From CAIVND01 sp035532075 (GTDB taxonomy: Bacteria; Actinomycetota; Acidimicrobiia; Acidimicrobiales; Bog-793), in assembly GCA_035532075.1 (NCBI GenBank), contig DATKRV010000074.1:1-45921 (forward strand): a stretch of DNA of 45,921 nucleotides. The letters are read 5' to 3'. Positions 35,282 to 42,572 of this stretch are shown piece after piece. The notes beneath the pieces are model-generated. The model saw nothing but the letters and a program-made list of their open reading frames with translations. It was not told where the DNA came from and made no database searches. Each line of letters starts with the position of its first letter. The first letter of the stretch is position 1. The position numbers and the translations under genes are program-made.

Positions 35282-36475
35282 CTAGATCGTCGAGATGACC
35301 GCACGGCTGATCATCTCGGCGATCTCGCCCTCGTCATAACCGATCGAGGTCATGATCTCTCTCGTATGTTCGCCGAGCAAGGGTCCGGCGATGCGGATCT
35401 CGGCTGGAGTGTCCTTGAGATGCATCGGCGAACCAATCTGGGTCGTGTCGCCGATCTTTGCGTGCGGAGCCTTCGGAAAGAACCCACGCACCTTGAGATG
35501 CTCGTCATTGAACACCTCGTCATAGGTCCGTATTGCTCCGCTTGGCACTCCAGCCGCCTGGAGCGCATCGATCCAGTGCCGTGCAGGTTGGGTCTTGGTG
35601 ACCGTCTCGATCCGCGCGATGAGAGCCTCCCGGTTGTTGAACCGATGGGGATTGTCGACATAGTCAGGGTCATCGATCAGCTCCTTAAGGCCGAACACCT
35701 CGCACAGTGACCTCCACGTCGGTGCAGAGGGAGCCCCGAGACAGAAGTATCCGTCACTCGCCTCGACCGCCTGATAGGGGGCAGATGCCTGATGGACCGC
35801 TCCGAGCTTCTTTGGCACCTCACCGGTCGCGAAGTACTTGCCCGCCTCCCACACAGCGAGCGAGACGCCAGATTCAAACAGATTGACCTCGATGAACTGG
35901 CCCTTCCCGGTGATCGAACGCACGTAATACGCGCTCACCGCAGCAAGTGCTCCATACAACGCGCAGATGAGATCGCTGATCGGCACGCCAACCTTGACCG
36001 GAGGTCGTCCCTCCTCGCCGGTGATGCTCATCAGTCCGCTCATCGCCTGGACGATCATGTCAAGTCCTGGATAGTTCGCGTACGGCCCCTCCTCACCCCA
36101 GCCAGAGGCCGCGACATAGATGAGACCGGGGTTGTCCGCAGAGAGATTCTCATAGGTGAATCCCAGCCTCGTCATCGCCCCGGGAGAGAGGTTCTCGACA
36201 ATGATGTCGGCATCGCCCGCCAGTCTGCGGAAGACCTCCTTGCCCTCCGCCACGCTCATATCGAGCGAGAGCGATCGCTTGTTGCGATTGATCAAGAGAT
36301 AGGGCGAGGATTCGCCATCGATGAACGGTCCCGTCGAGCGGACGATATCTCCAACTCCGGGTCGCTCGATCTTGATCACATCGGCGCCGAGATCGGCAAG
36401 CTGCATCGTGCAAAAGGGAGCGGCGAGAAAGTTCCCGATCTCAAGTACCTTCACCCCCTTGAGCGGTGGTGTCAT
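35282..36475 (-). CDS. Class III (CaiB/BaiF) CoA-transferase
   Basis: 397-residue family III CoA-transferase that moves CoA between carboxylic acids. The N-terminus LKGVKVLEIGNFLAAPFC, the phrase ADVIKIERPGVGD, LINRNKRSLSLDM and the catalytic aspartate D139 in NYPGLDMIVQAMSG are diagnostic. The C-terminal third covers the interlocked-dimer region. ATG 36475 has GAGGGGGA upstream; the open frame to 36667 has no homology. It is the first gene of a unit with the SDR and faces away from the RidA/EutA cluster across a 677-bp gap. The substrate acid is not known. Confidence 0.93.
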   Translation of the reverse strand: MTPPLKGVKVLEIGNFLAAPFCTMQLADLGADVIKIERPGVGDIVRSTGPFIDGESSPYLLINRNKRSLSLDMSVAEGKEVFRRLAGDADIIVENLSPGAMTRLGFTYENLSADNPGLIYVAASGWGEEGPYANYPGLDMIVQAMSGLMSITGEEGRPPVKVGVPISDLICALYGALAAVSAYYVRSITGKGQFIEVNLFESGVSLAVWEAGKYFATGEVPKKLGAVHQASAPYQAVEASDGYFCLGAPSAPTWRSLCEVFGLKELIDDPDYVDNPHRFNNREALIARIETVTKTQPARHWIDALQAAGVPSGAIRTYDEVFNDEHLKVRGFFPKAPHAKIGDTTQIGSPMHLKDTPAEIRIAGPLLGEHTREIMTSIGYDEGEIAEMISRAVISTI

Positions 36476-36582
36476 CGTTATTCCCCCTCGGTCAGTGGCA
36501 GTCTCGGAGCGGGTCTGTCGAGCCCCGAGCCGCCCCGGTAAATCTACGTGAAGTCGCGCTGGCGTGTCGCGCCTGGCGATCA

Positions 36583-36602
36583 GGCATCCCGCGGCATCCC
36601 GC
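36583..36602. repeat. 10-bp tandem duplication
   Basis: GGCATCCCGC occurs twice in direct succession in the non-coding stretch upstream of the CoA-transferase gene. It is too short to classify. Confidence 0.7.
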
Positions 36603-36672
36603 GGCTCCCGGATGAATTCGATCGAACATTTCGCCTGATACTGCGAGACTATCTCTGCCATCACCAAGAGGG

Positions 36673-36692
36673 CGGGACCGTCGGAGGTCCCG
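36673..36692. other. Hairpin CGGGACC / GGTCCCG in the intergenic region
   Basis: CGGGACC (36673-36679) pairs perfectly with GGTCCCG (36686-36692) across a 6-nt loop. It lies about 200 bp upstream of the CoA-transferase start and 460 bp upstream of the RidA start. No T run follows on either strand. It could be a terminator for a small minus-strand transcript or part of a structured leader. Confidence 0.5.
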
Positions 36693-36762
36693 TTCGCCGC
36701 GATGACGGGAGTTGCTCACCTCAAGGTCTTGAAGATGCTCCACAGCGAGACCCCGAGCAAGA

Positions 36763-36900
36763 TCACCTCAACTTTCCCCGAGGCGAACTCGCCAGCCGTT
36801 GTCGACGGTGGATCGAGATCACCAAAGACAACCAGGCAACAGCGAGGAGCGATCCGAAAAGCCCCAGCACGCCATTTGACGATCGAATCTCTCGAACCAT
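36763..36900 (-). CDS. Possible small membrane protein, perhaps frameshifted
   Basis: A 45-codon frame with one hydrophobic segment (GLFGSLLAVAWLSLVISI) and basic flanks. A different minus frame, continuing to 36716, carries a second hydrophobic run (VILLGVSLWSIFKTL). Joined by one frameshift near 36780 they would give a two-helix protein of about 60 residues. No ribosome site is obvious. It may be a decayed gene or chance; it is the only coding candidate I see in the 677-bp gap 36476-37152. Confidence 0.2.
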   Translation of the reverse strand: MVREIRSSNGVLGLFGSLLAVAWLSLVISIHRRQRLASSPRGKLR

Positions 36901-36992
36901 GAGGATCCCGGACGACACTCGAGGACTCGCCCGAACGAGCGCCGCGCCACATCGTCCCATCGACCCTCCGCATGCCAGCCGCCGGTTGCTCG

Positions 36993-37017
36993 GGGTGGGT
37001 GGGACTCGCACCCACCC
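36993..37017. other. 9-bp perfect hairpin upstream of the RidA gene
   Basis: GGGTGGGTG (36993-37001) and CACCCACCC (37009-37017) form a perfect 9-bp stem with a 7-nt loop. On the minus strand it resembles a tRNA T-arm, but no acceptor or anticodon arm can be found. It is stable enough to act as a terminator or leader element. Confidence 0.65.
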
Positions 37018-37050
37018 ATTGCACTGGCCATTCCATTGCACTGGCCGTTC
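37017..37050. repeat. 17-bp tandem repeat, two copies
   Basis: CATTGCACTGGCCATTC (37017-37033) is followed directly by CATTGCACTGGCCGTTC (37034-37050), 16 of 17 identical. It adjoins the 9-bp hairpin and lies about 100 bp upstream of the RidA start, where direct-repeat operators or promoter duplications can occur. Confidence 0.75.
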
Positions 37051-37074
37051 AACAGCGCGTCGCACTAGGTTGGT

Positions 37075-37096
37075 CGAGCCGGCGAGCTTTGGCTCG
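37075..37096 (+). other. Hairpin CGAGCC / GGCTCG in the leader of the RidA gene
   Basis: CGAGCC (37075-37080) pairs with GGCTCG (37091-37096) across a 10-nt loop. It lies 56 nt before the preferred start at 37153. It could be a leader hairpin in the transcript of the cluster. Confidence 0.4.
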
Positions 37097-37152
37097 GCAA
37101 GGGCATCAGATCTGTGATTCTCAAAGGCACAGAGCATTACCAAGGGGGAGAC

Positions 37153-38283
37153 ATGCTCGCGATCGACCACAAGAAGTTACACAGCCTCTACGGCTCCACG
37201 ATCAACCTCTGCGCACGCGACGACCTGTTCGCGCTGACCGGTGTGCTCGGCATCGATCCCGCGACGAACAACCTCGCGCCCACTCCAGAGGAGCAGTTTG
37301 CCTGCGCCTTCGCCAACGTCGAGAGGATCGCCGACGAGGTCGGTCTGTCGCTTGACGAGATCGGACGGATCACGGTCTTTACCCCCGATGCCTCCTACCG
37401 CCCGTTGATCAACGAGCCCTGGCTGCGACTCTTTCCGAACGAGAACCGACCGGCGAGAAAGACCACCCATGTGCCGCTAGCCGAGGGCGCACAGATCGAA
37501 CTCGAGATCGTCGGCGTTCTCGGGAAGAACGATCGACAACCGATCGAGATCGACGGTGTCCGGCACAAAGATCCCCTCCCGATGGGTGCGCGACTCGGTC
37601 GTCACGTCTTCTCCTCGGTGCTCGTCACCGACATCCCCAATTCGCGCGTCCGTCCCGAACGGCTCGATGCGATCAAGCAGGTATACGAAAACATGACCGC
37701 GTTCATCGAGGCCGCAGGCGGCACGCTCGATGACATCTCCAATGTATGGACCTACCTCGGCATGTGGGACCTCCATCCGGACTATGTCGATGTCTGGGTC
37801 GAGGCCTTTCCCGATCCCGCCAGCCGCCCCTCGAGAAAGACCTTCTACTACCCGCGCGTCGATATCCAGCTCCAGTGCGAGGCGGTCATCGGTGGGAATC
37901 GCAAGAACCTCGAGATCGCTGGCATCGCCCACCACGATCCGATCCCAATGGGTGCAGTGACGGGAGGGGTGTTCACCTCGTCGGGCATCGACAGCCGTGA
38001 CCCCGAGACGAAGAAGGAGCCAAATGGTGTGCCGGCGCAGGCCAAAAACGTGATGGCGAACCTCGTACGCCTGCTCGAACAGACCAACTACCGGCTCGAC
38101 CAGCTCTATCACGTCACCGGACTGGTCGGAAACCGCAGCTACATCCCGGCCTTCGAAAAGGCCTTTCGGGAGGTGTTCCCCGATCCTGACCGTGCACCCG
38201 CGTGGCAGGTGATGCCGCTCGGACTCGATGCGCGCGACAATCTCGTCCAGGTCGTCGCGCGCGGCACCTCGCAGGCGAACTAG
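37153..38283 (+). CDS. Triple RidA-domain (YjgF/YER057c/UK114) fusion protein
   Basis: 376-residue chain made of three tandem RidA-like domains (about 5-122, 133-247 and 252-371). RidA proteins hydrolyse reactive enamine/imine intermediates and are normally homotrimers of about 130 residues, with active sites between subunits. Domain 1 keeps the key arginine in PARKTT (R102) and domain 2 in PSRKTF (R228). Domain 3 has PAW at that position and so has lost it. Each domain repeats a helix pattern and an E-I-V-G or E-A-V-I strand end; domains 2 and 3 both start with H-x-D-P-x-P-M-G. ATG 37153 follows AAGGGGGAG; GTG 37114 has no ribosome site. GlcG/HbpS starts 9 nt downstream. It probably detoxifies a pathway intermediate; the substrate is unknown. 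Confidence 0.85.
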   Translation: MLAIDHKKLHSLYGSTINLCARDDLFALTGVLGIDPATNNLAPTPEEQFACAFANVERIADEVGLSLDEIGRITVFTPDASYRPLINEPWLRLFPNENRPARKTTHVPLAEGAQIELEIVGVLGKNDRQPIEIDGVRHKDPLPMGARLGRHVFSSVLVTDIPNSRVRPERLDAIKQVYENMTAFIEAAGGTLDDISNVWTYLGMWDLHPDYVDVWVEAFPDPASRPSRKTFYYPRVDIQLQCEAVIGGNRKNLEIAGIAHHDPIPMGAVTGGVFTSSGIDSRDPETKKEPNGVPAQAKNVMANLVRLLEQTNYRLDQLYHVTGLVGNRSYIPAFEKAFREVFPDPDRAPAWQVMPLGLDARDNLVQVVARGTSQAN

Positions 38284-38292
38284 GAGGAAAAG

Positions 38293-38700
38293 ATGATCAA
38301 CCGGGTGCCACTGGAGCGGATCGCTCTCGCCTCTGAGGCGGTATTTGCCGAATCTCGGGTCGACGGGCGCGACATGGCCTTTGCCGTTGTCGACGAGGCG
38401 GGAGGGCTCGTCTTTGGAGTCCGCTACGAGAACACCGCGACGAGGGTTCTCACCCATTCGATACGCAAGGCCTACACCTCGGCGATCATGCGTCGCGACA
38501 CGATTGCCTTTCGCGACGAGGACAGAGAGCGCGACAAGACACTCGCGGACTGGGGGGACATGAATCTGACCCATCTCGTCGGTGGCGTCGTCATCAAGAT
38601 GGAGGGTGAGTGGTTCGGCGGCCTGGGAGTCGGAGGGAACTCGACCGAACGCGACGACGAGATTGCCCGTATCGCGCTGGCGATATTGACCAACAGCTAA
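38293..38700 (+). CDS. GlcG/HbpS-family (DUF336) protein
   Basis: 135-residue single-domain protein of the GlcG/HbpS family. Diagnostic stretches are FAVVDEAGGLVFGVR, HSIRKAYTSAIM, then LVGGVVIKMEGEWFGGLGVGG and a last E-R-D-D-E-I helix. Streptomyces HbpS binds haem and modulates redox sensing; other members sit in catabolic operons (glycolate, diols) with unclear function. GAGGAAAAG directly precedes the ATG. It is co-transcribed with the triple RidA gene (9-nt gap), so it probably serves the same pathway. Confidence 0.88.
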   Translation: MINRVPLERIALASEAVFAESRVDGRDMAFAVVDEAGGLVFGVRYENTATRVLTHSIRKAYTSAIMRRDTIAFRDEDRERDKTLADWGDMNLTHLVGGVVIKMEGEWFGGLGVGGNSTERDDEIARIALAILTNS

Positions 38701-38809
38701 CGCAACCAACACCACCCGACGCGGCGTGCCACGATGGTGGCGGCGAATGAGGCGCGACCTTCCTCCCACGCCAATCCCTAGACAGGCAATCCCTACCGGA
38801 GCGAGCACA

Positions 38810-40309
38810 ATGACCGAACTGACGACCACCACTCGAGGCATGTTCTCGCTCGACCAGGACCTCACCGTCCGGCTCACGACGGTCGGAATCGACATCGGCT
38901 CTGCGACCTCGCAGTTGAACTTCTCCCTGATCGAGCTGCAACGGATCGAGGCGAGGTTCGTTGTGACAAGGCGCGAGCTGATCTATGAGTCGGACATCAT
39001 GATCACGCCCTATCTCGATTCAACGACGATCGACACCGACCAGCTGAGTGCGTTCCTCGACGAGCAGTACGCGAAGGCCGAGATGACCAACGACGACATC
39101 GACTCGGGTGCGATCATCCTCACCGGTCTCGCGCTCGCCAAACACAACTCGCGCGCGATTGCCGACATGTTCTCGGAGCACGCGGGAAAATTCGTCGCCG
39201 TCTCCGCCGGCGATGCGATCGAGGCAACGCTCGCCTGCCGGGGGGCCGGGATCGAGCGAATCTCGGCCGAGACCGGCCAGAGCATCGTCAACATCGACAT
39301 GGGTGGGGGAACCGTCAAGTACGCGTATGCAACGAACGGAAAGCTCGCCCGTGTCGGAGCGATCGACATCGGTGCCCGACTCATCACGACCGATGCCGAC
39401 CAGCGCGTCCAGAGGATCGAAGAGCCAGCCGCGATGATGCTCAAAACCATCGGCCGGGAGCTTCATGTCGGCGACCTGCTCGACGAAGAGACACTCGCCA
39501 AGCTCTGCGCGTACATGGCCAACGAGGTGCTCACCCACGCCGGAGTGCTCCCGGGCGCGCCCGATGAGCCTCGGCTGTTGCGCACGCCACCGCTGTTTGG
39601 AACCGATGAGAGGCCCCAGATCGATGCGGTCACCTTCTCGGGTGGGATCAGCGAGTACATCTACGACCGCGAAGAGCGCACCTTCGGTGATCTTGGCCGA
39701 CCGCTCGCCGACGCGGTGATGAGCGCGGTGCATGCGAATCGGCTCAACCGGCTCGAACCTCCAAAGGGAATCCGTGCGACCGTGCTCGGTGCCTCGCAGT
39801 ACAGCCTGCAGCTCTCTGGCAATACGGTGTACGCCTCGCATGAGAGCCTCTTGCCGCTGCGCAACATTCCAGTCGTCAAGCCCGAGATCGATCTTCGCGC
39901 CGACGATCTCGATTTCGAGGTGATCGTCGCCTCGATCCGCAGGACTCTCGCGCTGCGCGAACGGGCGATCGATACCGATGCCGTTGCGATCGCCATGCAG
40001 TGGGGCGGATCGGCGACCTATGCCCGCCTTGACGTCCTCGCCCGAGCATTTCTCGAGAGCGCAGAGAAAGAGGTCATCGACTCCAAGGAGGTACCGCTCA
40101 TCATCGTCTGTGACATGGACGTCGCCGGTCTGCTCGGACGACACATCCAGGACCTCACCCACCAGGGAGTGAAGCTGGTGACGGTCGATGGGATTGAGGT
40201 CTCCGAGTTCGATTTCCTCGATATCGGAGCCTTTGTTCCCGGTACCGGCGCGATGCCGATCGTCGTGAAATCGCTGCTCTTTCCGCCCCAGGAGGACGGG
40301 GGTGCATGA
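38810..40309 (+). CDS. EutA-like reactivating ATPase, orphan of EutBC
   Basis: 499-residue ASKHA-fold protein resembling EutA, which releases damaged cobalamin from ethanolamine ammonia-lyase at the cost of ATP. Phosphate loop 1 is VGIDIGSATSQ (25-35), loop 2 is NIDMGGGTVKYA (161-172) and the adenosine motif is FSGGISEY (276-283). EutA-specific phrases include DIDSGAIILTG (96-106), GAGIERISAE, IRATVLGASQYSLQLSGNTVY in part, LPLRNIPVV and a final VPVTVKSL-like MPIVVKSLLFP. The TGESAK loop of EutA is altered to TGLALAK. No EutB, EutC or microcompartment gene is in the window. ATG 38810 has GGAG 8 nt upstream. The partner could be another radical or B12 enzyme; that is inference. Confidence 0.85.
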   Translation: MTELTTTTRGMFSLDQDLTVRLTTVGIDIGSATSQLNFSLIELQRIEARFVVTRRELIYESDIMITPYLDSTTIDTDQLSAFLDEQYAKAEMTNDDIDSGAIILTGLALAKHNSRAIADMFSEHAGKFVAVSAGDAIEATLACRGAGIERISAETGQSIVNIDMGGGTVKYAYATNGKLARVGAIDIGARLITTDADQRVQRIEEPAAMMLKTIGRELHVGDLLDEETLAKLCAYMANEVLTHAGVLPGAPDEPRLLRTPPLFGTDERPQIDAVTFSGGISEYIYDREERTFGDLGRPLADAVMSAVHANRLNRLEPPKGIRATVLGASQYSLQLSGNTVYASHESLLPLRNIPVVKPEIDLRADDLDFEVIVASIRRTLALRERAIDTDAVAIAMQWGGSATYARLDVLARAFLESAEKEVIDSKEVPLIIVCDMDVAGLLGRHIQDLTHQGVKLVTVDGIEVSEFDFLDIGAFVPGTGAMPIVVKSLLFPPQEDGGA

Positions 40310-40410
40310 GTTAGAGTGCTGAACTAAGTTTGTGGAACGCCATCCCGGGTCATTTCGGATGCGCCGCCCAACGATCGATCGCGAGTGTTGCGCCAAATAG
40401 AGGAGAGACG

Positions 40411-41610
40411 ATGTCGGAACTCGAAAAGGAGCTCTTTGTCGAGCCCACCGGAGAGAAGTCCCGCGCAGGAATCAACAGCTGGGAGGCTCCGAAGACCGGC
40501 TATGAGCGATTCATGCAAGAGGAGAACATCCCGATCGTCTCCGGGGTCATCGGTGTCGAGAATGTCCGCAACGTGGAACTTGGTCCATGGGACCGCCTCG
40601 GCGGCAACGGAGCATTCCTCTACCTCGACAGCCTCGAGGGGATCAAGGGGATGTACGTCCTCGAGATCCCGGGCGGCTCGCAGCTGAACGCCGAGCGCCA
40701 CCTCTATCACGAGTTCTACCTCGTCCTCGAAGGTCGCGGTACGACCGAGACGTGGGTCGAGGGTTCGGACAAGCGGCGGATCACCGAATGGGGTCCAGGC
40801 TCATTGATGTACTTCCCGCCAAACGTCATGCACCGGCTCATCAACGCCACGAAAGAGCGTGTCCTCATCATCGCGACGACGAACGCCCCGCCGCTTTACA
40901 ACATGATCCGCGACAGAGAGTTCATATTCGACAACGACTACATCTTCAAGGCGCACTACAGCGACGACGATGACTTCTACAAGTACGACGAGAAGCTCTA
41001 TGCCGTACCGAACAACAAGCGCGCGCAGGCAAGGACGAACTTCTATCCTGACGTGATCGACGCCGAGCTCCCGCTCGACAACCAGCGCATGCCGGGATAC
41101 CGCCGCATCCAGCCCGCCTTCCGCGGCTTCGAGCACGACCACAACGGTTTCGTCAGCCAGTACCCGGTTGGCCGTTATTCGCGTGGACATCACCACGCCG
41201 CAGGAGCGGTGCTCGTCTGTCTCAAGGGAGCGGGCTACACCTTCAACTGGCCGCGCCAGTATGGCACGACACCGTGGAAAGACGGCAACGGCGACAAGGT
41301 GCGGACCCTGCACTACGTCCAGGGCGGACTCGTCGCCGCAGCTCCGGGCGGAGGCACCTGGTTCCACCAGCACTTCCCTGTCTCGGAGGGGCCATTCCGC
41401 GTGATCAACTACTGGGGCGGGCCGACCCCGACGCCGCTTGACAGCCTGAACCGCGAGACCGGTATGAGCAACAACTTGAACATCGAAGATGGCGGCGGCT
41501 CGATCGGATTCTCGAAAGAAGATCCGTACATCCGCACCAAGTTCGAAGAGGAGCTCGCAAAGGTCGGCCAGAAGTCGACCATGCCAGACGACCTCTACTT
41601 CAACGACTGA
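40411..41610 (+). CDS. Bicupin protein A
   Basis: 399-residue protein with two cupin domains. Domain 1 (about 60-155) has ERHLYHEFYLVLEGRG (H97, H100, E101) and a second motif with H141 in PPNVMHRLIN. Domain 2 (about 240-335) has SRGHHHAAGAVLVCLKGAGY (H260-H262) and GGTWFHQHF (H319, H321), with no glutamate at the usual place. Bicupins include ring-cleaving dioxygenases, oxalate decarboxylases and isomerases. Strings such as REFIFDNDYIF and FYPDV align with bicupin C. GAGGAGAG lies just before ATG 40411; the open frame from 40330 is not needed. It follows the EutA-like gene by 101 nt and ends before a hairpin at 41632. Confidence 0.85.
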   Translation: MSELEKELFVEPTGEKSRAGINSWEAPKTGYERFMQEENIPIVSGVIGVENVRNVELGPWDRLGGNGAFLYLDSLEGIKGMYVLEIPGGSQLNAERHLYHEFYLVLEGRGTTETWVEGSDKRRITEWGPGSLMYFPPNVMHRLINATKERVLIIATTNAPPLYNMIRDREFIFDNDYIFKAHYSDDDDFYKYDEKLYAVPNNKRAQARTNFYPDVIDAELPLDNQRMPGYRRIQPAFRGFEHDHNGFVSQYPVGRYSRGHHHAAGAVLVCLKGAGYTFNWPRQYGTTPWKDGNGDKVRTLHYVQGGLVAAAPGGGTWFHQHFPVSEGPFRVINYWGGPTPTPLDSLNRETGMSNNLNIEDGGGSIGFSKEDPYIRTKFEEELAKVGQKSTMPDDLYFND

Positions 41611-41631
41611 GTCGCCCGTCGATGCCCTTTG

Positions 41632-41663
41632 ACAACGGCGTGACCCGCGGGCTGGGCCGTTGT
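41632..41663 (+). terminator. Hairpin after bicupin A
   Basis: ACAACGGC (41632-41639) pairs with GCCGTTGT (41656-41663) around a GC-rich loop that itself contains CCCGCGGG. It starts 21 nt after the bicupin A stop. No T run follows. It probably ends or attenuates the cluster transcript before the 184-residue orphan. Confidence 0.5.
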
Positions 41664-41781
41664 TGTACTTCGAGGCTGGCACTGGCGATCATCGGTCGGG
41701 CGATAATGTCATGAATTGGTACCATTAGGTCGTCGCACAAGAGACCCGATCCCAGCGGTCGGGTCGGGACAGGGACACACC

Positions 41782-42336
41782 ATGACACCAGGAGCGAACG
41801 AGATCTCCCCTACTGCGTGGGTGCGCGTCACGCTTCGTCAACGCAAGGTCGTCGATGTCGATGGTGACGTTGTGAGCCTTGAATTTACGCTGGATCTCCC
41901 CGACGACAAAGCCTGGTATCAGTGCTTTGCCCAGACCAGCGGTCCAGAACGCAACGGGAGTGCGTTGTTTGTCGACACCAACCCGCACTTTCTGAGCGCC
42001 GAGGTGCTCGCGTGGAAGATCGAACTCGAAGACATTCCAAAAGCTGCGCTCTATCTCGCCGATCGTATCGATCGGTCGAACGCGCTGTTCGTCGAGCTGC
42101 TCGAACGCAAGGAACAGATCCGCCGACAGCTCGAGGAGGCGGCGCGAAGAAGGACCGATGCGATCGAACACGCACAGCGACTTCTCGATGCGAGCTGGCC
42201 CGTAGTGGAGGCGCCAGCGCCAACCGAACCCGAGACAGCTGAACCAGAATCAACCGCACTAGCACCCGGTGCGTCGCGAGGGGTCACCAAGACCGAACCG
42301 GCTTGGGTTGTCGCCCAGGCTCGCGGATCGCATTAG
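41782..42336 (+). CDS. Hypothetical protein, 184 aa, with coiled coil
   Basis: I do not recognise this protein. Residues about 10-80 look beta-rich (AWVRVTLRQRKVVDVDGDVVSLEFTL in part), followed by FVDTNPHFLSAEVLAWKI and a long charged helix with heptad character (ERKEQIRRQLEEAARRRTD). The C-terminal 40 residues are Pro/Glu/Thr-rich and probably disordered. ATG 41782 is preceded by AGGGA; the frame is open from 41716. Flanked by bicupin A (same strand) and bicupin B (convergent), it may be an accessory of the cluster. No signal peptide or membrane segment is present. Confidence 0.6.
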   Translation: MTPGANEISPTAWVRVTLRQRKVVDVDGDVVSLEFTLDLPDDKAWYQCFAQTSGPERNGSALFVDTNPHFLSAEVLAWKIELEDIPKAALYLADRIDRSNALFVELLERKEQIRRQLEEAARRRTDAIEHAQRLLDASWPVVEAPAPTEPETAEPESTALAPGASRGVTKTEPAWVVAQARGSH

Positions 42337-42390
42337 GGAGAGCTTGCGAGGAGTAACGCGCTGGGCGATTTGATCACGACGGTCATCCGT

Positions 42391-42421
42391 CGCCCACCCG
42401 TTGGGCGTTTCACACGCTTTT
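42391..42421 (+). terminator. Terminator hairpin between convergent orphan and bicupin B genes
   Basis: CGCCCA (42391-42396) pairs with TGGGCG (42402-42407) with a 5-nt loop, followed by TTTCACACGC and TTTT (42418-42421). An alternative stem CGACGG (42377-42382) / CCGTCG (42387-42392) overlaps it. It lies in the 236-bp gap between the two stops. The rest of that gap shows no gene. Confidence 0.55.
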
Positions 42422-42572
42422 GGTCATCGGACTGACTCGAGAGATGGTGGCCTCGAAAGACGAGAAGATGTCCCCGGAAATTCCCGCGATCGTCCCGAGC
42501 AGATCCCGGTCTGGGGAAAGATCCGCGTCCCGGTATAGATGCGCGTCCGGCGGATCGATGACCCGATCGGAT

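Noticed and set aside
36993..37050. tRNA-like T-arm on the minus strand
   Set aside because: The 9-bp stem and 7-nt loop resemble a T-arm, but the loop lacks the TTC start, and no acceptor, D- or anticodon arm can be fitted around it.
36548..37117. 189-codon plus-strand frame in the gap before the RidA gene
   Set aside because: Translation is rich in Arg, Pro and His without hydrophobic periodicity or family motifs, and it runs across the hairpins and tandem repeats.
36476..37152. Cobalamin riboswitch upstream of the EutA-containing cluster
   Set aside because: I looked for a B12-box-like sequence and the expected long-range pairing and found neither. The stems present do not fit the class.
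37477..38895. 472-codon minus-strand frame opposite the RidA/GlcG genes
   Set aside because: It is the antisense shadow of genes with clear domains and good ribosome sites. Its translation has no recognisable motif and a shadow-type composition rich in Asp, Arg, Val and Gly.
39020..40396. 458-codon minus-strand frame opposite the EutA-like gene
   Set aside because: Antisense shadow; the plus-strand product has full EutA-like motifs.
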